Of a DNA stretch of 64,000 nt, positions 1-11,880 are shown one piece after another; within the stretch, counting starts at the first letter, position 1, and each line of letters begins with the position of its first letter. A program made the translations under genes and the position numbers. Under the pieces are notes generated by a model. It saw only the letters and a program-made list of their open reading frames with translations, made no database searches and was not told the origin of the DNA. The stretch comes from Kappaphycus alvarezii. Its lineage: Eukaryota > Rhodophyta > Florideophyceae > Gigartinales > Solieriaceae. The stretch covers positions 1,240,001-1,304,000 of the forward strand of contig NADL03000459.1 in NCBI GenBank assembly GCA_002205965.3, in the 5' to 3' direction.

Positions 1-1990
1 TTTGAAAAAATTTGAAATAGTTGAAGCAGTTGCTGAAATCTAATTTAAAAACTAATTTCGCACAAAGCATACTTCCCTTCAATTGAATCTTCTCACTTCA
101 GATGCTAGTTTTCGATGAATGCCTTACAATTTCAAAAATACTGATGTTGGGGATTCGGGAAGTTCAAAAGAATCAATTTAGTTCTCCTACTTGTATAAAC
201 TCCTTTTATCTCTTCAAGTTTTGGAACACCTTGGAATATACATATAAATTATAGTAATTTTCTGGAACACAAAGGATGTTAGTTTTAGGTATTTTTGTGT
301 TCGAAAGGGAGCTTTAATTAAAACTATTCCTTTTCTGTCAATGCTTAGGAAACAATTCCCGGTTATTGAAATTAATGTTCCAAAATGTCTAAACTGTTCT
401 TAACCTCTAGAATCTAGTTCAATTGAAGACTGCTATGTCTGAGATGCACATTTCTTCCGTTCGAAATTACGGTAATGGTGTAATTCAGTACTTTCCCTCT
501 CTTATTATCTTTAATTCAAACATACTTCAGTAATAAAGTTCACAAATTTCTACTAACAGGATGTTATAATGCTCCTAATTCAATGCTTAGGATGAAAATA
601 TTTTTATTGTAGTTTTTTAGTCGAATGAATTATTTTGTCATCATTTCTATCGAATAAAAATTAGCAGGAATGAAATATCTATGCATCTGTTGCAATTTCT
701 TATCGATCTCTTTCCAATGAAATGATTTTGATTCTCACAGTTAAAATTTTTTGAAGCATTACACCAGACGAGGATGTAGTTCATGATGTTTAATTTCATC
801 CTAGACTAATTTGATTATTGGATAACTCATTACATTCTATTAAACTTTTGAACGCCTCGGATCAATTAAGATTGGAAAGAAAAATAAGGTATGTTAAATT
901 AAATTTAACATTAAATTTCATCAAGTCTATTGTCTCCGAATTCACTTTTTTGCCTGAAACTGTTGATTGCAAAAAGTTTTAATACCCTTTTGTTTCAGAA
1001 TGAATAAATCAATTATGGATTCAGTTAAGTTCGAAGAAAGAGATATGTATGTCAGGGAATCAGAAAACATGAAGAGTTCCTACGTTTTTATATTCTAAAT
1101 TTAATCCCCTTACTATTATATTCTATAGGTAACTTTACTAATTTCTCGGAGCAGTCATTAATCGATCACATTTCAAGTGATAGTTGCTATTATTTGGCTT
1201 CAGCTTATGGTTTTAATTAATTCGCATTTTTTATCTTGTCAAATTTTGAAACTCCGGCAAAGAACCTATGTAACTTTCAATAACTCTTTTATTAAACGTA
1301 TTTCTTGGCAGTTGCAGATATAAAATTATTTTAAACTTAATAAGCTTATAAATATTCTCCATTCAAATTCGATTCATTCCAAGCTAGCTAGAAAGTCATG
1401 CTGCTTTGAGTTGAGAACTCAATTTGGTCATTTTAAGGAGGCAATGAGTCGAAAAAATCAATACGGGTATATTTCAATAGACATATGGCATTTATACTGA
1501 TAGTTACGGAAACTTTGCTTCATTAATTACGATTTTCAGCCACCTGATTTCCGTTAATCATCAATCATTTTCCAGTTGCACTCCACAAGCTAACCGGAAA
1601 CAATTTTCAATTTATCTGTCCCTCAAAGCTGTGTAAGGTTTACTTTATTCATATAATGAGCATAATCAAGATGTTTATGTGGAACGGTAAGTTAATTTTT
1701 CATGTATAATCAGTTGTTTCTTAGTTATTTTTAATTGAAATATTTAATTTTTTAGAAAAACATATTAACCCCGTGTACGATTTTTATAAGTCCCACTCTG
1801 GTATTGAGAACATCTGAAAAACTTTTCTACCTCGTCGAAAAATAGTTGGAACTCGGTTGTATTGTCTTTAACACTGGTGTAATTCACTCCGTATTTCTTA
1901 TAGTTCCGCGATCGGTACCAAAAGGACAAATAAATCAAAATAAATATGCAGATAATATGATTGAGCATGATTTATAGTTGTATATAGTTT
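1..1990. other. AT-rich DNA without a recognisable gene
   Basis: Stop codons are dense in all frames and the only open stretch, about 67 codons on the minus strand ending at 1765, matches nothing I recognise. No terminal repeats or RNA gene seen. Confidence 0.5.
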
Positions 1991-2088
1991 TATGAATACT
2001 TAGAACATATGGGAGAAAACCGTACTGAGACTAATTGGAGATGATTGATATGGGCCATATTTCTAGATTTTAAAGAATTATTGAAAGA

Positions 2089-3146
2089 TTAATAATGTAC
2101 TGCTGCTTGGTTTGCACGCATATGTTCTTGATTAGTTTTGACAGCCATTGCTAGACGGGGATTGTGGTTCTCATTTTCCTTCTGTTTTCTATTGAGCTTA
2201 AAATTTCTTCCATCTGTATTGTCCCAGCGAAGATCTGAAGTACGTCTATGCTTTTTGCAATGACTACAATTAGGTTTCTGTTTTGGATTATTTTCTTTGC
2301 CTAAAGCTGCCTTTATCTTTAGGCTTACCCCTTGACCATCTTCAATTAACTTCTTTTCTTTGTACTCTTTTATCAAGTTGTCGGTAAAAGCTTCCCAGGT
2401 TGCCTTTGATTCGTCCATGGTAAGAACTGCCGCAACAACTGCTTCGTACTCCTTATTTTCTTTAATAGATGAACGAAGCATTGCAACCTGCATCAGTTTA
2501 TTGAGGGGCTAACCGGCGTCATCAAATTGTGCGAATACACTCTCAAGGTTAGCGATATGATCTGACATTGATTCTATGTATGTCCTGCAAGTAAATGCCT
2601 CAGTGCATAAACTGAGCTTGTTGCTCGTAGTTTTGATGACATATCTTGAACATTTCTTTCCTACATGTCCTTCAGAGAATTGGTATGTTTTTGGACAGCC
2701 TTCAAAGGTTTGTCTCCTAGTGCTGTGACAAGAATTGCCGTAGCCTTTCTGCTTCGCTTATCGAAGTCAACTATTTTGACAATATTCTCACCATCTCCTT
2801 CTTCTGGTCGAGACTCATTTCTATAGATTATTTCAATACAATCCTGACTTTCAATAATTGCTTCCCTGCGAAGTTTCCAGACCCTAAAGCTCTCGGAGGG
2901 CTTATCACTGAATTTCGGGACTCGGTCTTCTCTAAGAGATTCCAATTCCCGCGACGCTACCACTGAAAAGTCAGCGCTTATCTCAAAACAAGAATTGTTA
3001 GGAAAGAAACAATACAAACAAAAACACTTTTTTAGTGGGTACGAATGAACTGAATTGTTTTTCTTTCTGTGTGACGTTAGGTTTTGAAAATTAGCACGTA
3101 TATTGTACCCTAAACAGTGCGAACTCGTGCATAACTTCGCAACCAC
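2089..3146 (-). pseudogene. Ty1/copia-type gag relic
   Basis: Two minus-strand blocks (3146 to 2661, then 2493 to 2089) read as the capsid part of a copia Gag. The first block carries a segment RKATAILVTALGDKPLKAVQ, close to the IIRGLGDKPLR segment of the copia Gag near 57.6 kb, so the two belong to related elements. The second block has a run resembling the Gag helix region (YEAVVAAVLTMDESKATWEAF), then lysine-rich sequence with a broken zinc knuckle, C-X2-C-X2-H, that lacks the final cysteine. About 170 bases between the blocks are out of frame or contain stops. No protease, integrase or reverse transcriptase follows downstream, so only the 5' part of the element survives. The family assignment is by resemblance and is fairly secure; exact limits are not. 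Confidence 0.6.
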
Positions 3147-3149
3147 CTC

Positions 3150-5180
3150 TTGAAGTAGACAGCGAACTAAAATTCATATATTCGATTGAAATCATACTGA
3201 CTTAGGTGATATATCTACCAATGGTCGGTAATTACAAATTATGTTAAATTAACGGACATATTTGAATCTCATTAGTACGAGTGAGTATGGCGTAACGCGG
3301 ACATGTTTCCTGGCATATAGGGCGTCACATTTGAATCTTACTGAGTCAGACCGTTCAGAGATCGTCCATTCTCAACAAAAATTGTTATTTAGAAGAGGGA
3401 GTGATTTGGTTCTTTAATTTTTGAAAAGTGCGGTTCAGAAGAGTGCATCCGCGGTTGAGTCAGATAATCACTTTCGTCCAATTCGGTCACTCAATCCTCA
3501 AAGTCCAAATCCACTGCGAACATACCTCAAAATGAGTGTAGTCCGAGAAGCCCAAGACGACACTTGATTTTTGACACTTGTAATTTTTTGCTCAATCGCT
3601 TCTTCATTTCTGAGGAGCGGAGGTAACTCAGGGCCCAACTTGTGGGCGCCAACCAGAAAGGTCCGTAGTATATTTATTTACCCTATCCTATTTAAAAATA
3701 CCTATAATAGTTTGGCATAAGAAAGATTTGAGGGTGACTATAACTGCCGAGCGGGCTAGGTTGGGAGTTAAAAAAAATTCCCCATATTTTCAGTCGACTC
3801 CTCATGACAAATTCAATTTTCACCTCCACCAACTTTTTTTCGGACAAGTCCAAACGTCCCAGATTCTTTGTTTCACTACAGCGAGACGACATTCAGCTCA
3901 ACAAGTTCGCTGAACAATACTTTCTCAGTACAGTGATAGATATTTCCGGGTTCAAGAACAAAATTTTTAGGTTGTAAATCTCTCCACATGTGCTTTTTAT
4001 TAGGTACCGTTAAGCGCTCAAATGGCTTTGGTGAAGAACCAAAATAAAAGCTGCAGTAGCTGTCATGTCCAATGCAGCCCTTCTTGATGGCTGGCCTGAA
4101 AGTAGCCTTTTAAGAAGCGTAGTTCCTTCCCCATTACTATGTCTGCACACCTTCTTGAATCGATTGTGGTTGTCTGGAAAAGTATGGGATAGATCGAGTA
4201 TATAGTCCAAAAGTAAAACACCCAAACATTTCCCAAAAATAAATAAACAGGGTTATTTGAAATATTGAAGAAGAGCACTTCAGAGAATTTTTCCAAGTTA
4301 AAAGACAGTTGAGGTGCCAAGAAGGGTTCTCTGATTTGCGTTTACTCGCAGGATATGGGGGCCAATTGGGGTGTACGTAATCCAAATTCTTCAGTGGTCA
4401 TGAGCTGAGTAGAACTCACACCTCGCGGTTTCTAGGCGGTGAGAAAGCTCCTGTTATAGAATTTAATGCGGTTTGAACCGCATTCAAGAAGAAGAAGAGA
4501 TTGGGACTGTATGATTCATTCGTTTCCTTGGGGAGATTTCTGCTTAACGAGAATATATAAACATTTTCAGAAGAACTGTTGGAATGTAGAGACAGAAGTT
4601 TGATTGAATGCAAGGGATATATGAGTTGTGATCAAATTAAAGCTTCCGGCGAGGTATCTCACTGCGGCTACGAAAGAACTAGGGACAACTTTATTGTACT
4701 TTATAGCACAGACATAACGAAAGAGCTAGTAGCTTTTTCAACGGACAGGCACTGTTTCAGGTGACTATCACGATGAAGTGTCGTTTATGAATGAATTTCC
4801 TCACCAGGGAACGAACTGCACAACGGCCCAGTGACAAATCTTGCCTTCTCTGACGAGGACTGCTTTTGGGCACCCAACGATAGTTACTTTTTAATACAGA
4901 AGATGGTCCTCCCCTCGTGTAGTCTAGCAACTTACAACGATCCCGCCCTGACTTCGCTCACCATCCTTTCCAAATTTGCCTACCATCCTCCTTAGATATT
5001 GTAATACTGTATCCTCTCCTCCAAATCAGCGTTTTACGTGTTTTTTTCTACCTTCTTCATCAAATTCACTCTTTATGTAGAAATTTCGCGCAAATGCGCT
5101 ACTGCAATTTCGATTTTAGCTTTTAAGTACCGACTCCAGTCTGCCTCTAAGGTTTACTTAAACACATTTTACCCACTTTT
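3150..5180. other. Intergenic DNA, no gene recognised
   Basis: Several short open frames overlap on both strands without recognisable domains. A small GAA run with an inverted AATGCGGTT/AACCGCATT pair lies near 4465-4497. From about 4900 the plus strand becomes pyrimidine-rich, leading into the gene at 5274. Confidence 0.45.
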
Positions 5181-5273
5181 TTGAGATCCATCCACCAACC
5201 CCTACACACACTACCCTCCCCTTCATTCCCTCTATCCTCCGTCCACAATCGCTCCACTCCATTTACAACCAAA

Positions 5274-5828
5274 ATGAACAAACTTTGCACCTCCGCTCCC
5301 ATCACCAAAAACCGCCCCTCTCGCCCTTTGAACGGTCTTGTGCTCGCTTCATATGGTCCGACGGACGCAAATGACTACCTGCGACGCCGGACTAAGAAGA
5401 AAATAATCGAGTTCGTCCGGAAACTCTTCGTCGACGATGAAGCCGAGGAGGTACCTGAAGGGCAGGAGTGGGAAGTCGAGAGGGGAGCTGGGGAGACCTT
5501 CGAGGAGTGGGCAGCCTCGGAATTGGTCTACGAGGTTAACGACGAGGAGGACGAGGAGGACCATGAGGAGGATGACAGGGATGAGGATGAGGACGAGTAT
5601 GAGGACGAAGATGAGGGACAGGGAAGCACTGGAATTGTTGTAATGGTGGAATGCATGAAACAAGTGGTACCGACGATGGAACCGGATGGGGATATCTTTA
5701 GTAGTTTAGATATCTCCCAGGAGGAAATAGATAGTTATGAGCCGTTCGCAGATATTTGTGGGGACTGCTTGGGCAGCATGTATATCTTAGAGGAGTTGTT
5801 TGGATCTTATTTAGAGAATAGGAAGTAA
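5274..5828 (+). CDS. Small acidic protein of unknown function
   Basis: An uninterrupted frame of 184 codons starts at ATG 5274, preceded by AAA and about 90 bases of pyrimidine-rich DNA typical of a 5' leader. The frame is open upstream to 5181, but the ATG at 5274 has the better context. The protein has a basic N-terminus of about 60 residues with a lysine/arginine patch (RRRTKKK, about residues 37-43), a middle acidic tract of Asp/Glu with few other residues (roughly residues 87-120), and a C-terminal part with scattered acids, several cysteines and short hydrophobic segments. No signal peptide or membrane segment is evident. Acidic tracts of this kind are common in nuclear histone-binding or nucleolar proteins, but I see no diagnostic domain, so no role is assigned. 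It is one of the few undamaged frames in the window and is not part of a transposon I can identify. Confidence 0.65.
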   Translation: MNKLCTSAPITKNRPSRPLNGLVLASYGPTDANDYLRRRTKKKIIEFVRKLFVDDEAEEVPEGQEWEVERGAGETFEEWAASELVYEVNDEEDEEDHEEDDRDEDEDEYEDEDEGQGSTGIVVMVECMKQVVPTMEPDGDIFSSLDISQEEIDSYEPFADICGDCLGSMYILEELFGSYLENRK

Positions 5829-6588
5829 GAGGACCATATTGATTGTTATTTTTTTAAGTATCTTTTGTTTAGAGTATATTGTCCACACAAAGTGTTTCTA
5901 TGCATTTCCTGGTATCTTCTGTAGTTTTGTTCGGACTTTGGGGGTAGCCGAAAGTCTATATAAGCTGAGTAAACTACTTCCTCATGGAGAGGTCAAGCAA
6001 GTCGGCAGACAATTTCAAGTCAAGCCCCAAGTAGTAGGGAGTTGAGAGTCAACTTCAGAACCAAGAAAAAAATTTCCTACGCTGGTCGCAGATCATCAGT
6101 AGTAGACCCTGCTCCTTCCATACTTGCATGCAGCCTTCTCAATTCTCTTCCATATACACCCCTCTTTGTTCGTTCAACTATACAACGGTAGCACTTTTGT
6201 CGCTTGCAACCCCTCCTTCTTGGGGTAGTTGGTTCTGAGTATATCTTCTCCCGACGATTTACCCCTATCCACTTGTTTAAGGAAAACAACAGTCAATAAG
6301 AAACAAATTTGCAACATTTCTTTCGCATGCGTGAAGGTACGCACAGATGAAATATATTCAGCGGTAAAGGCTTGTGTCTCTTTCAAAACAATGTTTAGTA
6401 CATTTTCCCTTTCAAGCGAATTCACTTCTAGGGAAACACGCGGGGGTTCATTTTCTGTAACAAATATGCTGGTCGAAATAAAGTTAACTTGTATGCTATG
6501 TGTATGAACGTGAAATGTGCCCCAGCCCCAGATGGTACTCCATTCTACCAGCAACTAGAGCGGAAGCCTGCTAGCAAACAAGCCGCAT
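5829..6588. other. Spacer downstream of the acidic-protein gene
   Basis: The first 100 bases are T-rich and probably include the 3' untranslated region. The rest holds overlapping short frames on both strands with no recognisable domain. Confidence 0.4.
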
Positions 6589-6599
6589 TTGAGGTTTCT

Positions 6600-6790
6600 G
6601 CCAATAAGGAGTGTGGCTACAAAAAATTACCTTGTACCTTTGAAACTGGTTCATTGCACAACCGGTGATAGTTCTCACGAGCTCCTTGACAACGGTGAAC
6701 GTCACCAGACGCACTTCTTCCTGCATGCAAAGGGGAAACTGTTTGGTGGTTTGAAAAGAATGGTCGGTTTCTTACTTGATAGGTGCTAAC
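6600..6790 (-). pseudogene. LINE relic, family 3
   Basis: The minus strand encodes a short segment, VVKELVRTITGCAMNQF, that aligns with VVKELVTTVATHAMGRV on the plus strand near 51.13 kb. The DNA around GAGCTCCTT is visibly similar in the two places. The 51-kb copy continues into a restriction-like endonuclease domain of a non-LTR retroelement, so this piece is taken as a decayed fragment of the same family. It is too short to define ends, and the reading frame is broken on both sides. Confidence 0.4.
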
Positions 6791-7175
6791 AAAATATTTA
6801 CCCAACATGGGAGCCTTCTATTGTACCCTACGAATCCCAAAAAGCTGCGGTAACAGTGTATCCCTTCTGGCAGTAATATTAGAAACACCCCGCGTTGATG
6901 GTCTCTTCCAACGCCGCGTGCTTGTTAACAGGGCTATCAGCTACTGTTTAATTGGAAACGCTCAGTTATATTTACTGTGGGTAGACCATTCAAAATGGTT
7001 TACTGCATGTTCGTGGGACTCTCAAAGATCGCATCATTCGCAGTAAACCGAATCTATTCAAACCCCTTTATGCAAGCAATTCAATTCAATATTGTTGCCT
7101 CTGAATGTGACCACTGGCTGCTGCATGGGTGGTAAAGAGTCTCAACTAAATTTGAGAGAAATCTTTACTCATTAC

Positions 7176-8330
7176 TTACCTTGAGTGTACACCGAATGAC
7201 CGACTATTCAGTAAAGAACTAACTGGATGGACCACATCGGTCACGTGCAGTGGGGCCCGCGATATGATGGCCATAGCCACCGACGACCACAAAGTGCAAC
7301 TAATAAGCTGGTAGATGCGTGTGCGAATCGTAGCGTCCGAGGTGTGGCAATTCCTGGCTACACGTGGTACGAACTCTTCGATGACTAGTGCGGTTTCCGG
7401 AGAAGGGACACCGAGGGAGTCGAAAGCCAGAGGCTGGAATCGGAAACCTGGTTCGCGGGAGGGCAGGGAGGGGGGGACCAGGCGCCTTGACAACTTGTGC
7501 TGTAGGTCCTGGACCTTGCGTTGGTGAGTGAGGGCGGCCGCTCCACCGGCGACTTGCGTCGCTTTGGTGATTGAGGTCTGCTTGAAGGGGACGTAACGGC
7601 GACGTCGCATGCGATGGGTCGGCCTGGTAAGCCAGCTTCAGTGTTACGGGGGGATTGCACGAGGAGAATGTCAGCGGGGCTCTAGTCCGTACTGGGGAGG
7701 AGATTCTCAACTTCAAACTCGTAATCAAGGCCGGTGGGGCGGAAGACGTTACACGCGAACACGTTGCGGATGGAGTTGTGGCGGTGAATGCGTCCAAATT
7801 CTGAGACGCAGCGGTCTGCGGCATGATCACCATGGACATCCATGTCCTGCTAGCAGTGGTGGCATTTCAATGGCACCGAGTTTGTGTAGACTGGGAGACC
7901 GAGGTGCCTGCGCAGCATGATGCTTCAGTGCTCTGATGACACCTTCGTCGCAGTGGTGGGATGGGCATATAGGAACGCCGCAGCACCGTTGTGACGGAAG
8001 GCCAAGCATAGAATCCGGCGACGTGTGGACATCTCGGAGTGGCAGCTGGGACGAGGCACCCTCTTCCAGAGGTCGTCCTCCCAAAACTCCGTTGCCCTGG
8101 ACTCTTGCTGTGTCCGATTTAGATGAGATTGCAGGTTGACGGGCATGGCAGCAAGAGAGGCGGGGTCAAAGACGCCTAGGTTGGTGGCAAACGGATCCCC
8201 TTGGATCTGGCGGACGAAACTGCGAATAGGGTGCTGCTGATGCTTTGATGGAGTGGACTGATGCGTGCTCGTCGACACGACATGGCCCTCCCTACCAGGG
8301 TTCTTGGCATCATCGGTGGCACTTTTTGTT
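7176..8330 (-). pseudogene. Non-LTR retrotransposon 3' part, family 1
   Basis: Minus-strand pieces in three frames follow, in order, the same protein as the better copy at 41.9-43.5 kb. About 8250-7925 gives the region after the reverse-transcriptase thumb (RRRILCLAFRHNGAAAFLYAHP); about 7900-7800 gives a degraded zinc-binding segment followed by GDHAADRC; about 7750-7600 gives the HRHNSIRN segment and the nuclease core PADILL ... RPIACDVAVTSP; 7610-7176 gives the conserved tail LAFDSLGVPSPETALVIEEFVPR ending near a VVHPVS motif. In the family, PAD and CDV are acidic positions of a PD-(D/E)XK nuclease fold used for target cleavage. At least two frameshifts and a stop make it non-functional. 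The 5' end stops near 8330, as expected for incomplete reverse transcription. Confidence 0.65.
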
Positions 8331-8491
8331 TCATTACAGTGTAAGTATTGACACCTGGTAAGCAGTTTGCAAATTAAGAGATGGTCGTGAAGAGCATGTG
8401 GAATCTGGTAATACTGGCTTACCTGTGGCACTTGTGAGCGAAGAGGAGTCTCTGAAGAAAAAGGTGGCACAAGCACCTGCAAGATTACCCA

Positions 8492-8552
8492 GACAACATA
8501 GCCTACTAGGCGGCTTTTTATCCAGGAGTTTAAATAAATGTTCACCACACCA
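8492..8552 (+). repeat. Dispersed repeat shared with 61,736-61,798
   Basis: This 61-bp stretch, with core GCCTACTAGGCGGCTTTT and end AAATGTTCACCACACCA, recurs in the same orientation at 61,736-61,798 with a few differences. At 61.7 kb it lies just downstream of a family-2 LINE coding relic, so it is probably that family's 3' tail, left here as an extremely 5'-truncated insertion. Confidence 0.6.
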
Positions 8553-11500
8553 AAGTCCTAACAGATTGATCCGTCGAAAGGCAGTCGGCGAAGCAATCGT
8601 CTAGTTGCCGTTACAGACGATAGTCAGATGAAACCCGACTGGCGCATTATGCAGGTTTAAAGAATTCGGCAAACTCGTACATCCGTGAATACTGAAGTAT
8701 TTAATTTAAAACAGAATGTTTATCTAATTATTGCTCGCAAGAGATACATACTGGTATTGATACTCGGGATTATTTCAGCCGGGTAAAGGATCCTTTCATC
8801 CCGTTTGATCACCACAGGGCACTCGGTCCTTTCGCCACTTGCCGACAGTAATAAAATTCTGTTGTTAAATGGAATTGAACAAAAGAGCGGCGATGGACTC
8901 CCTCATTGCAACGAGGGACTAATTTTTGCATCAACCGTTTTGTAACTAGGCACAGTTTGCAGGTCGGCTGTATTATAAAACAAGTGTTAGTCAATGGTTA
9001 CATGATCAAAGATGCATGGGATTTTATTCAAATAGCGAGAATGTAAAAAATGAGAGGCAGAATGTGGTCCATGGTTGTTGTTTATAGTGATAGAGTTGAT
9101 ACTGCGTGACGGAGGTTACATGCTGCCGGAATATTGAGTGACAAAGAAGATTATCTCTCCATGTCGGGATTATAGCATCAGATTTGGGGTGAACATGAAA
9201 AAGCTGCTAAGGCATGAGATATGGGCATTTTAAAAAACAATTGCCAGACGCGGCTCTCCTTTTATTACTGGTCCCTCACAGATGATAATGTCCAGGGTTG
9301 CAAATTTTGTAAAATATGCCACTTTTTCTACCGCAAAAATGCGCAACTATTGTTGCCTGTTGTTTATGTTTTTAAAGTTAGTAATGGGCAACAAAACTTG
9401 CCTGCATGTTCCAAATGATACGATATCTACGCTCCGGTACAAATTTACTGGGTACCAACCCACATATCTACCACAAATGAACCCCCCATTTACAAGTGTT
9501 CCAAATCAGGTCGTGTGCTTGCATGAGGTTCCATATTTTCTAGAAAGACAGGCAAACTAGTATTGTATGTATCTATCGGTACAACACCGTATCAGGACAT
9601 ACAGCGGTTGATACTTTGCGGTAGGATGGTAAATTCTGTCGTCTCCTCACAAGGCCCGGCATCAATCTGAAAACAGTTTTAATTCATATCACTTTTTTCT
9701 TTTGAATTACATAATTTACCAGTCTCCGCACAGACGGTATGTAGTCTTCATAGATGAGGATAATATCCGAAATACAAGAATGCGGCATGGATGGTGCAAA
9801 GGCGAACAAATTCGGTCGTAATCAATTTTAGAGAGCCTGGCTGTGCAGGGAGCCGAAATGCAAATGAAGAGCAAAGATCTGACCGTCCAGCACTTCAAAT
9901 GTAAGTAGTCCTCAGATTCGATTGCAACGGCTGATCACAAGAATTGAACAGTCCACGAAACCTTTCTGGAGCAACATATCTCCGGTCATCTTTCAAAAGA
10001 AAAGTCAACTTGGTAGCATTCATTAGGGATCAGTTCGCTTCATCATTGACTTGGGATCTGATAAATGTTTAAGTTCCACGCTACGGTATGTGCTCTGCAT
10101 GCCAAAGTGTTATGCTCTTGTGGCCCGAATTTGGTCGAGTAACCATGAAATAAGGAAGGATGATATTATTCAATTCCTCTTTACTCTGCAGAGCCATTAT
10201 ATACGAGTCTGCTGTAGTGTTAATGAAGCGTAAGTGGAAGTTTCAAAAAAGGCAACCCAAAAACGTTCAACTGAGGCTTCCGACGAAGCAATGAGGAAAT
10301 TGGTCAATTAAAGTGCGGTAGGTACGAAAAGAAAATAATGCTGAGCAGGGTTTTGTAATTTTATTACCGAGTGTCTCATTAATGGAGTTTCTACTTTGCA
10401 TTTTAGACTGCTAGGTCCTTTCATGTCACTTTTCGAGGCATGCCGTGGGTTATGAAGCATCACGGATAGTTTTGAGTTTGTTGCTTGCACTTTGAAAGGC
10501 ATCAAAGTACGGTACTGTTTCCGTTTCTCTGTACAGTATACTCACTAATGAGGACCGCAGTAAAATTCTCAAGGCTTTTAAGCCATTTAAGGATATAGTG
10601 GAAGAATTAATACATAGTCTCTTGGAATGTGTATGTTACACTTGTCTCAGTCTATGCTGCAATTGGAAGATTCCGAAGATTGTCAACCACTTTGACCAAT
10701 GTCGCATGAAAACCGTGAGTAGAAAAAAAGATTAATCGTTACATTCTACTGTACATATTTTGATCTTTGTCACTCGGCAGATTCTGAACGTGAGGTTTTG
10801 ACTTGCACTTGGTAGTCCACTGTGCAGTTTTTATGGTTCAAAGGTTTTGTCGAGAGAGTGAGCTTGCCATGTGGACCAATTGATTCTCGAATGAGTTTCT
10901 TCATTCTTATTAAGATAATTTATCATTCAAAGGAAAGTCCCTTGAGAATTTCTGAAATAAAATGCCAAGAGCAATATTCAAAATACTGACAAACTGGTCA
11001 CAGGTAATGTCATATCACGGGAACAGAGGGCCACTTTTTCTGGCTCATCAACATTAGTGATTCAACGTGTGTACGAGTGCAATTCTTTGAAAAAATATGA
11101 TACCTATTCCACATTTTGGACGACATTTACCATGTTGTTCTTTGAGAATCAATGAAAGTTATTATTACTCCCGATGGCTTTGAAAAATAACACTGTCTTC
11201 TTCCATTTACCAAAAGCCTCTGTCGCGGATATCGACTCGCAAAAAATTCGTTGCCAACTTGAAAATTCGAAATGCTTGATATCCTTGCTCATCCACGCGA
11301 GAAAGCAGTACCAGCTGAAAAATTTTTGGCAGAAGATTTTTTGATATAACAATGACGACTGGACGGTAACAATTCATGCCGCCGTCTTGTGTCTTGCAGC
11401 CCGCAACTGATACAGTATATAACGCAGTGTTGCTGCAATAAGCCCCATATGGTCCGTTGAACAGAACAACTAAACGCTAGTACTGGCCATCCAGCAAACT

Positions 11501-11880
11501 CGCATACTCCCATCCGACTTTCGTGGTAACCAGCCTGATCATCAAACAGCGGTTCGCAACACATTCTCACCTGCAAGTTACAACCGAAACATGATCCCCC
11601 CCTCACGTGCGCTCTACCCGACAACAGCAGCAACATGAAAGCGCCACATACTCGCCTCAACAAATTGACCTTGCATGATATTATCCCGACGAGACGCGCA
11701 ACAACACGAGTATGCGACCTTTGCCCCTCTCACGCTGTAGAAATGTCGGCAATATGACTCGCATCAGTTCTGGTCACAGCAGACAAAGCCCATCCCATAG
11801 TTGGGCTCACATACAGTGGAGACAACCAACACGAATCAAGTGAGGATTCGCGACGCTCCGCTGGAGTGGACAAAGTGATC
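8553..11880. other. Spacer, no gene recognised
   Basis: No frame here shows a domain I know. Open frames are under 130 codons, overlap on both strands and are low in recognisable motifs. No terminal inverted repeats seen. Confidence 0.45.

Noticed and set aside
1765-1968. Small minus-strand frame with a hydrophobic start as a secreted peptide
   Set aside because: Starts in AT-rich DNA without supporting context; no homology recognised.
4440-4500. GAA run with nearby AATGCGG as another LINE 3' end like that at 41.86 kb
   Set aside because: Similarity is limited to the simple repeat and a few bases; no LINE coding sequence adjoins it.
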